Assembly: GCF_013302895.1 (NCBI RefSeq)
Contig: NZ_VJOK01000001.1
Location: 5,512,022 to 5,547,815, forward strand
Length of the DNA: 35,794 nucleotides
Source: Streptomyces albus subsp. chlorinus
Lineage (GTDB): Bacteria > Actinomycetota > Actinomycetes > Streptomycetales > Streptomycetaceae
Direction of reading: 5' to 3'
Every line of letters begins with the position of its first letter. The stretch's first letter is position 1. The notes under the pieces are model-generated. The model searched no databases and was not told the DNA's origin. It worked only from the letters and a program-made list of their open reading frames with translations. The position numbers and the translations under genes were made by a program. This document shows, one piece after another, positions 16,784 to 22,941 of this stretch.

Positions 16784-17521
16784 GTGAGCGACGCCGAATC
16801 TGCCGTCGAGGGCCGCGGCCGCCTGGGTGATCGTCTCTCCGGGGTGGCCGTGGCCCTCGGCTGTGTGCTCTTCCTCGGCGGCTTCGTCTGGGGCGCCCTG
16901 CTCTACCAGCCGTACACGGTGCCGACCGACTCCATGGACCCCACCGTCGCGGCCGGCTCCCGTGTGCTCGCCCAGCGTGTGGACGGGGACGAGGTGCGGC
17001 GCGGCGACGTCGTCGTCTTCCAGGACGCGGTGTGGGGCTCCGTGCCGATGGTCAAGCGGGTCGTGGGCGTCGGCGGGGACACAGTGGCCTGCTGCGACCG
17101 GCAGGGGCGGCTGACCGTCAACGGCAAGGGCGTCGAAGAGCCCTATCTGCGGGGCCGGGGCCGCGACTCCCAGGAGCCGTTCGCGGCCACGAAGGTCGCC
17201 GAGGGCAAGCTCTTCCTCCTCGGGGACAACCGACAGGCGTCCCTCGACTCGCGGGTGCACCTGGAGGACCGGGACCACGGCGCCGTACCGCGCTCCGCCG
17301 TCAAGGGCCGGGTGGACGCCATAGCCTGGCCCCTCGGCGCGTTCGGGACGCTGCCTCGGGCCGACGGCTTCGCCGACATGCCCGGGGGCACCTCGCGGCC
17401 CGGTCCCCTTCCGCTGGCCCTGACCGGCGTGGCCGTGGGCGCCGTCCTGGTGTTGGGCGGGGCCGCCTACGGGCCGATCGCGCGGCGCCGTGCGATGTCG
17501 GCCCGCCGTCGCCCGGGGTGA
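16784..17521 (+). CDS. sipZ: Type I signal peptidase, SipZ-like
   Basis: A 245-residue signal peptidase, fourth in the tandem set. One N-terminal membrane helix (VAVALGCVLFLGGFVWGALL) leads into catalytic Ser50 (PTDSMDPTVAAGSRV) and Lys91 (MVKRVVGVGGDTVACC). LGDNRQASLDSRVHL carries an Asn in place of the His of the other three. A C-terminal hydrophobic segment (LPLALTGVAVGAVLVLGG) and RRR tail give a second anchor. The open frame reaches back to 16739, but GTG at 16784 has the Shine-Dalgarno and lies after the promoter. Confidence 0.92.
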   Translation: MSDAESAVEGRGRLGDRLSGVAVALGCVLFLGGFVWGALLYQPYTVPTDSMDPTVAAGSRVLAQRVDGDEVRRGDVVVFQDAVWGSVPMVKRVVGVGGDTVACCDRQGRLTVNGKGVEEPYLRGRGRDSQEPFAATKVAEGKLFLLGDNRQASLDSRVHLEDRDHGAVPRSAVKGRVDAIAWPLGAFGTLPRADGFADMPGGTSRPGPLPLALTGVAVGAVLVLGGAAYGPIARRRAMSARRRPG

Positions 17522-17560
17522 CGCACAATGGGGGGACGCACGGCTGAAGGGGAACATGCC

Positions 17561-17884
17561 ATGAGCGCCGAGGACCTCGAAAAGTACGAGACCGAGATGG
17601 AGCTGAAGCTCTACAGGGAGTACAGAGATGTCGTCGGGCTGTTCAAATATGTGATCGAGACCGACCGGCGCTTCTATCTGACCAACGATTACGAGATGCA
17701 GGTCCACTCGGTCCAGGGCGAGGTGTTCTTCGAGGTCTCGATGGCGGACGCCTGGGTGTGGGACATGTACCGGCCGGCCCGGTTCGTCAAACAGGTGCGG
17801 GTGCTGACCTTCAAAGACGTGAACATCGAAGAGCTGAACAAGAGCGAGCTCGACCTCCCGGAGGACTCCGGCTTCAAGGGATGA
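17561..17884 (+). CDS. DUF2469 family protein
   Basis: A 107-residue acidic protein of the actinobacterial DUF2469 family, unknown function. MSAEDLEKYETEMELKLYRE is the family's characteristic start, followed by YRDVVGLFKYVIETDRRFYL and DAWVWDMYRPARFVKQV. It has no membrane segment or catalytic motif. In mycobacteria and streptomycetes the family member lies between the signal peptidase region and yraN, as here. ATG at 17561 follows GAAGGGGAAC; the frame is open from 17528 but that start leaves no Shine-Dalgarno. Probably co-transcribed with sipZ, 39 bases upstream. Confidence 0.93.
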   Translation: MSAEDLEKYETEMELKLYREYRDVVGLFKYVIETDRRFYLTNDYEMQVHSVQGEVFFEVSMADAWVWDMYRPARFVKQVRVLTFKDVNIEELNKSELDLPEDSGFKG

Positions 17885-17925
17885 CCTCCTGAGGACGGCT
17901 GCCGTCGCCCGCGAGGGTGACGGAG

Positions 17926-17952
17926 TTGTCCACAACCGCGGGGTTCTCCACA
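17926..17952 (+). promoter_or_regulatory. Pair of DnaA boxes upstream of yraN
   Basis: TTGTCCACA at 17926-17934 is a perfect strong DnaA box. TTCTCCACA at 17944-17952 fits the degenerate Streptomyces consensus. Both are on the plus strand and start 18 bases apart. An unusually A-rich stretch (AGAAAAAGAGCAAG) follows. They lie between the DUF2469 gene and yraN. Whether they regulate yraN-comM-dprA or titrate DnaA is not shown. Confidence 0.65.
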
Positions 17953-18016
17953 GAAAAAGAGCAAGATCAGCCAGCCGCCTCCGATGCCGCCACAGTCGGT
18001 GTCGGAGGTGGTGTGC

Positions 18017-18553
18017 ATGAGCACCAGCGAAGCGCGGAGCACCGGGGAACGGACCGCCGGACGCACACGCGGGGCAGGGGCGACGAGGCAGCCGCGGGCG
18101 GCCCGGGCGACCCCGGCGGCAGGCAGGACACGCGGAACACCCGAGGGCAGGGCCCCGGCCGGAGGGGCACCCGGCCCCGCCCGCGCCAGGGGAGCCCTGG
18201 GGCGGTACGGGGAGGATCTGGCGGCGCGGCGTCTGCGCGAGTCGGGAATGACGATCCTCGAACGCAACTGGCGCTGCGCCGAGGGCGAGATCGACCTCAT
18301 CGCCCGGGACGGCGACGCCGTGGTGGTCTGCGAGGTCAAGACCCGCAGGGCCGCCCCTTTCCAGCACCCCATGGAGAGCCTGCCCCCGGCCAAGACGGCA
18401 CGGCTGCGGCGCCTGGCCGCGCGCTGGCTCGGCGAACGCTGGATCGCCCGCTACGGAAACCCGCCCGCCGGCGGCGTCCGCCTCGACCTCGTCGGCATCG
18501 TCCTTCCCGACCGGGGCGCGCCCGTGGTCCAGCACGTGAGGGGAGTGGGCTGA
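18017..18553 (+). CDS. yraN: YraN/UPF0102 family endonuclease-like protein
   Basis: A 178-residue protein. Residues 65-178 form the UPF0102 domain with the restriction-endonuclease-like fold: LGRYGEDLAARRLRESGM, ERNWRCAEGEIDLIARDG (the E-G-E-I-D motif) and VVVCEVKTRRAAPF (E-x-K). The family is linked to DNA handling near comM and dprA, but its activity is poorly known. The first 60 residues are an Ala/Arg/Gly-rich extension. ATG at 18017 has GGAGGT seven bases upstream. The stop and comM start share one base (TGATG), so they are coupled. Confidence 0.9.
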   Translation: MSTSEARSTGERTAGRTRGAGATRQPRAARATPAAGRTRGTPEGRAPAGGAPGPARARGALGRYGEDLAARRLRESGMTILERNWRCAEGEIDLIARDGDAVVVCEVKTRRAAPFQHPMESLPPAKTARLRRLAARWLGERWIARYGNPPAGGVRLDLVGIVLPDRGAPVVQHVRGVG

Positions 18554-20166
18554 TGGGGTTCGCCCGCACCTGCGCGGTCGCGCTCGTCGGCGTCGAGGGC
18601 GTTCCGGTCGAGGTGCAGGCCGATCTGGAACCCGGCGTCGCCGCCTTCACCCTGGTCGGCCTCCCCGACAAGAGCCTGACGGAGAGCCGGGACCGGGTAC
18701 GGGCCGCCGTGGTCAACTCCGGCGTGCCCTGGCCGCAGAAGAAGCTCACCGTCGGGCTCAGCCCCGCCTCCGTCCCCAAGGGCGGCAGCGGCTTCGACAT
18801 CGCGGTGGCCTGCGCCGTCCTCGCGGCGGCCGAGCGCATCGACCCCCGCGAGATCGCCTCCGTCGTGATGATCGGCGAACTGGGCCTGGACGGCCGGGTG
18901 CTGCCGGTTCGGGGCGTGCTGCCCGCGGTCCTGGCCGCCGCCGACGCGGGGTACCGGCAGGTCGTCGTCCCGGAGCAAGCGGCGGCGGAGGCGGCGCTGG
19001 TCCCGGGCGTCTCCGTGCTCGGTGTGCGCAGCCTGCGCCAGCTGATCGCGGTGCTCACCGACGAGCCCGTCCCGGACGAGCCCGAACAGCCGGACGACGG
19101 AGCGCCGGAGCCCTCCTACCCCGGCCTCGCCGGGCTCCCCGCCGCCTCGGGCCTGACCGGCCTGCACGGCGAGGAGCGCCCCGTGGATCTCGCGGACGTC
19201 GCCGGGCAGCAGCACGCGCGGCACGCCCTGGAGATCGCCGCGGCCGGACGCCACCACCTCTTCTTCAAGGGGCCGCCCGGAGCGGGCAAGACCATGCTGG
19301 CCGAACGGCTGCCCGGACTGCTGCCACCGCTCAGCCGGAAGGAGGCGCTGGAGGTCACCGCCGTGCACTCGGTCGCCGGGGCACTGCCACCCGGCCAGCC
19401 ACTGGTGGCCCGGCCGCCCTACTGCGCGCCGCACCACTCGGCCACCATGGCGGCCCTCGTCGGCGGCGGTACCGGGCTGCCCCGCCCAGGAGCCGTCTCC
19501 CTGGCGCACAACGGGGTGCTCTTTCTGGACGAGGCCGCCGAATGCAGTGCCCGGGTCCTCGACGCGATGCGGCAGCCGCTGGAGTCCGGGTACGTGGTGG
19601 TGGCGCGGGCTGCCGGAATGATGCGGATGCCCGCCCGTTTCCTGCTCGTCCTGGCCGCCAACCCGTGCCCTTGCGGACGGCACGGGAGCCGGGGCGGCGA
19701 GTGCGAGTGCCTGCCCGCCTCGGTGCGCCGCTACCGCGCCCGCCTGTCGGGCCCGCTGCTGGACCGGGTGGATCTGCGGGTGCTGGTCGAACCGCTCGCC
19801 CGCTCCGAGCTGGCCGCCGTCGACGGACGGGCGGAGTCCACCGCCGCCGTGGCCGCCCGCGTGCGGGAGGCCAGGGAACGGGCCGCCGCGCGGTACGAGG
19901 GCAGCCCGTGGAAGACCAACAGCGAGGTCCCCGGGCACGAGCTGCGCACCCGTCACCCCGCACGGCCCGGAGCGCTCAACGAGGCCGAGAACGATCTCGA
20001 ACGCGGCCAGCTCACCGCACGCGGTCTCGACAGGGTGCTGCGGGTCGCCTGGACGGTCGCGGACCTCGCGGGCCACGACCGGCCCACCCGTGACGACGTC
20101 AACTACGCGCTGCACCTGCGAAGCGGCATCCGCCGCGGTGCCTTCGCCCCGGGGGTGCCCGCATGA
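18553..20166 (+). CDS. comM: ComM/YifB family AAA+ ATPase
   Basis: A 537-residue Mg-chelatase-like AAA+ protein. Related ComM is a helicase that helps branch migration during integration of transformed DNA. The N-terminal LonC-like domain (VEVQADLEPGVAAFTLVGL, VPKGGSGFDIAVACAVL) precedes the ATPase: Walker A GPPGAGKTM at residues 240-248 (K246), Walker B LFLDEAAE, and the NPCPCG motif. The C-terminal chelatase domain (LDRVLRVAWTVADLAG) is complete. It overlaps yraN by one base and dprA by four, so the three form one unit. Natural transformation is not known in Streptomyces, so the actual role may be recombination or repair. Confidence 0.94.
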   Translation: MGFARTCAVALVGVEGVPVEVQADLEPGVAAFTLVGLPDKSLTESRDRVRAAVVNSGVPWPQKKLTVGLSPASVPKGGSGFDIAVACAVLAAAERIDPREIASVVMIGELGLDGRVLPVRGVLPAVLAAADAGYRQVVVPEQAAAEAALVPGVSVLGVRSLRQLIAVLTDEPVPDEPEQPDDGAPEPSYPGLAGLPAASGLTGLHGEERPVDLADVAGQQHARHALEIAAAGRHHLFFKGPPGAGKTMLAERLPGLLPPLSRKEALEVTAVHSVAGALPPGQPLVARPPYCAPHHSATMAALVGGGTGLPRPGAVSLAHNGVLFLDEAAECSARVLDAMRQPLESGYVVVARAAGMMRMPARFLLVLAANPCPCGRHGSRGGECECLPASVRRYRARLSGPLLDRVDLRVLVEPLARSELAAVDGRAESTAAVAARVREARERAAARYEGSPWKTNSEVPGHELRTRHPARPGALNEAENDLERGQLTARGLDRVLRVAWTVADLAGHDRPTRDDVNYALHLRSGIRRGAFAPGVPA

Positions 20167-21710
20167 CGCGCCCGCGCGGCACCCGGAGCGGCCGGCCGCG
20201 CGGCGACCATCCCGGCCCCACCGCACGGCCCGCCCGCCCCCAGGACCCCGGCGCGAGGGCACAGCTCCCCGTCCCGCGGCACGGAAGCCCGAGCCCCGCA
20301 CCCGGCAGCCCATCCGGTGAGGCCCGCACCCCGGCGAACGCCTCCCGGACCGGCCCCTGCAACGAGTCGCCCGGCACCTCCCCGGAGGGACCTCCCAGCG
20401 GTGTCCGCGCGGGCGGCACCTACCCGGGTGGCGTCCGCGCGGGCCGGACCGTCAGGGGAGGCCAGGCCGGGACAGGAATCCGCGCACCCGTCGCGGCCGG
20501 AGCCGTTTCCTCCCCGCGGGCGGTGACGCCGAGCGGGCCGGGGACGGAGGCCGGACCGGAGCCGCCGTGCCCGGGACGCCCCGACGACTCGGAGCGGCTG
20601 GCCCGGGCTGCCCTCTCCCGGATCGCCGAACCGGGCGACGCCCTTGTAGGGCGGTGGATCGCCACGCATGGAGCCGGCGCCGTCCTGGAGGCGGTGAGCG
20701 GACAGGGCCCACCCCTCGACGGAGCCGGGGAGCAGCGCTGGGCGGGACTGAGGCTCCGCGCCACCCGTGCCAGGCCGCATGACGACCTGGCGGCGATCGA
20801 ACGGCTCGGGGGCCGCTTCGTCTGCCCGGGGGATGCCGAATGGCCCCGCCAGTTGGACGACCTGGGGCCCGCGAAGCCGGTCGGGCTGTGGGCGCGCGGT
20901 GAGCCCTCGCTGCGGGTGTGGGCGCTGCGTTCGGTCGCCGTCGTCGGCGCCCGGGCGTGTACGGAGTACGGTGCGCACTGTGCGGCCGTGCTCGGCGCGG
21001 GGCTCGCCGAGCGCGGCTGGGCGGTCGTCTCCGGCGCGGCGTACGGCATCGACTCCGCCGCGCACCGGGGCGCCCTGGCCGTGCGCGGGCCGACCATCGC
21101 CATCCTGGCGTGCGGTGCCGATGTGGCCTATCCGCCCGGGAACCAGGAGCTGATCCGTGCGCTGGGCGAGCGGGGACTGATCGTGGCCGAGCTGCCGCCC
21201 GGGGACCACCCGACCCGCAGCAGGTTCGTCCTGCGCAACCGCGTGATCGCGGCGCTCACCCGGGGCACGGTCGTGGTGGAGGCGGCGCTGCGCAGCGGAG
21301 CCCTGGTGACCGCACGCCGAGCCCTCGCACTGGGCCGGCACGTCATGGGTATGCCCGGCCCCGTCACCTCGGGGCTCTCCCAGGGCGTGCACGAACTCCT
21401 GCGCGGCGAGGCCATGGTGGTCACCGACGTGGACGAGGTGATCGAACTCGTCGGCTCCATGGGCGAGCTGGCACCCGTGCGGCGTGGACCCGCCGTACCG
21501 CGCGACGCGTTGAGCCCCGGTGCGGCGCGCGTACTGGACGCGGTGCCCGGCCGGGGCGCGTGCGAGCCCGCCCGTATCGCCTGTTCCGCCGGGGTGCCGC
21601 CGGAGGTCGCCCTCGCCCGGCTCCATGAGCTGCGGACTCTCGGCTTCGTCGAACGGGACGGCGACCGCTGGCAGTTGGCCCGCCGTGCCAAGGGGCACTC
21701 AATCGAGTGA
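20163..21710 (+). CDS. dprA: DNA-processing protein DprA with long N-terminal extension
   Basis: A 515-residue protein. The DprA Rossmann domain spans about 255-430 (SVAVVGARACTEYG, VSGAAYGIDSAAHRGAL, CGADVAYPPGN, SRFVLRNRVIAALT), loading RecA on single-stranded DNA in other bacteria. A winged-helix domain follows (PARIACSAGVPPEVALARLH). The conserved part begins near residue 140 (ERLARAALSRIAEPGD). The first 120 or so residues are Pro/Gly/Arg-rich and look disordered. ATG at 20163 overlaps the comM stop, but a GTG at 20523 (residue 121) would give the more usual length; it has no clear ribosome-binding site. I keep the coupled start. Confidence 0.88.
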   Translation: MTRPRGTRSGRPRGDHPGPTARPARPQDPGARAQLPVPRHGSPSPAPGSPSGEARTPANASRTGPCNESPGTSPEGPPSGVRAGGTYPGGVRAGRTVRGGQAGTGIRAPVAAGAVSSPRAVTPSGPGTEAGPEPPCPGRPDDSERLARAALSRIAEPGDALVGRWIATHGAGAVLEAVSGQGPPLDGAGEQRWAGLRLRATRARPHDDLAAIERLGGRFVCPGDAEWPRQLDDLGPAKPVGLWARGEPSLRVWALRSVAVVGARACTEYGAHCAAVLGAGLAERGWAVVSGAAYGIDSAAHRGALAVRGPTIAILACGADVAYPPGNQELIRALGERGLIVAELPPGDHPTRSRFVLRNRVIAALTRGTVVVEAALRSGALVTARRALALGRHVMGMPGPVTSGLSQGVHELLRGEAMVVTDVDEVIELVGSMGELAPVRRGPAVPRDALSPGAARVLDAVPGRGACEPARIACSAGVPPEVALARLHELRTLGFVERDGDRWQLARRAKGHSIE

Positions 21711-21893
21711 TGAGGCGGTGCTTGACCTGGGGCTATCGGGTGAAAAGCTGAGCTGTGCGCCCTCGCCGGGACGGCACGGGCCCCGCGGGGCCCGGCATCC
21801 TGGCCCGTGCCCGGTCACCCGCAGCGCGTCCGCCGAACGGCCCTGCCGAGCCGCTGCGGAAAGGAGCACGCCGGCGCCGAGGAGAAAGAACGA

Positions 21894-21930
21894 GACGTCG
21901 CACACTGCGACGTCGCGGTCACGCTACGCT
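21894..21930 (+). promoter_or_regulatory. Palindrome upstream of a possible whiG promoter
   Basis: GACGTCGCA (21894-21902) and TGCGACGTC (21906-21914) form a perfect nine-base inverted repeat with spacer CAC. TACGCT at 21925-21930 may be the -10 of whiG, 79 bases before its ATG, which would put the palindrome over the -35. The rest of the 299-base gap between dprA and whiG holds no gene. Regulator unknown. Confidence 0.45.
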
Positions 21931-22009
21931 CACATCATCTCTTCGTGAGACGTACGCTTCCGCACCCGACCAGACCACCACTACCCAGCAGAACGGCTCA
22001 AGGCGACGT

Positions 22010-22864
22010 ATGCCTCAGCACATCTCCGGGCCCGACCGCACAGCCGCAGCGGCCTCCGCAGCCGCACGGGCCGTGGTCGACGAAGACTCGCCCAGGACTG
22101 CGCCCAGCTCGCTGGATGAACTCTGGCGGTCCTACAAGGCCACGGCGGACAGCAAGCTGCGCGAGCAGCTCATCCTGCACTATTCACCGCTGGTCAAATA
22201 CGTCGCCGGCAGGGTCAGTGTCGGCCTGCCCTCCAACGTGGAGCAGGCCGACTTCGTCTCCTCCGGTGTCTTCGGGCTCATCGACGCCATCGAGAAGTTC
22301 GACCCCTCCCGCTCCATCAAGTTCGAGACCTACGCCATCACCCGTATCCGGGGCGCCATGATCGACGAACTGCGGTCCCTGGACTGGATCCCCCGCTCGG
22401 TGCGGCAGAAGGCCCGAGCCGTGGAACGCGCCTACGCCACCTTGGAGGCCAGACTCCGCCGCAGTCCGTCCGAGGCGGAGGTCGCCGCCGAGATGGGCAT
22501 CGAGGTGGAGGAACTGCACAGCGTCTTCAGCCAGTTGTCCTTCGCCAACGTCGTCGCCCTGGAAGAGCTGCTGCACGTCGGCGGGGACGGCGGAGACCGG
22601 CTGAGCCTCGTGGACACGCTCGAGGACACCGCGGCCGACAACCCCGTCGAGGTCGCTGAGGACCGCGAACTGCGCCGGCTCCTGGCGCGGGCCATCAACA
22701 CCCTGCCCGACCGTGAGAAGACCGTGGTCACCCTCTACTACTACGAGGGCCTCACTCTCGCTGAGATCGGTCAGGTGCTCGGAGTCACCGAGAGCAGGGT
22801 CAGCCAGATCCACACCAAGTCCGTCCTCCAGCTGCGCGCCAAGCTCGCCGACGCGGGCCGTTGA
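22010..22864 (+). CDS. whiG: Sporulation sigma factor WhiG
   Basis: A 284-residue FliA-type sigma factor that starts aerial hyphae on sporulation in Streptomyces, controlling whiH and whiI. Region 2 (LILHYSPLVKYVAGRVSVGL, FVSSGVFGLIDAIEKFDPSR, FETYAITRIRGAMIDELRSL), region 3 (RRSPSEAEVAAEMGIEVEEL) and region 4 (PDREKTVVTLYYYEGLTLAE, ESRVSQIHTKSVLQLR) are all present. The N-terminus MPQHISGPDRTAAAASAAAR is typical. ATG at 22010 follows AAGG by six bases and gives a length close to S. coelicolor WhiG. The protein is normally held by the anti-sigma RsiG with c-di-GMP; no rsiG is in this window. Confidence 0.96.
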   Translation: MPQHISGPDRTAAAASAAARAVVDEDSPRTAPSSLDELWRSYKATADSKLREQLILHYSPLVKYVAGRVSVGLPSNVEQADFVSSGVFGLIDAIEKFDPSRSIKFETYAITRIRGAMIDELRSLDWIPRSVRQKARAVERAYATLEARLRRSPSEAEVAAEMGIEVEELHSVFSQLSFANVVALEELLHVGGDGGDRLSLVDTLEDTAADNPVEVAEDRELRRLLARAINTLPDREKTVVTLYYYEGLTLAEIGQVLGVTESRVSQIHTKSVLQLRAKLADAGR

Positions 22865-22935
22865 CGGACCGCCGGCGGGCCACTGGCGGACTGCGCCGAC
22901 TCCCAGCACCCGTGTAAGTCCCCGCTCCGGATCCG

Positions 22936-22941
22936 TAAGCT
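22936..22941 (+). promoter_or_regulatory. Putative -10 for leaderless tetR mRNA
   Basis: TAAGCT at 22936-22941 ends six bases before the GTG at 22948 and no Shine-Dalgarno lies between. This fits a leaderless transcript starting at the GTG. The -35 zone (TGTAAG at 22913-22918, 17 bases away) is weak. Confidence 0.5.

Noticed and set aside
18451..20313. 620-codon minus-strand frame opposite comM
   Set aside because: Mirror of the strongly conserved comM gene; composition is not protein-like.
21915..21960. BldD box upstream of whiG
   Set aside because: Half-sites of the TnAC and GTnA type occur, but the spacing and central bases do not fit the BldD consensus well enough to annotate.
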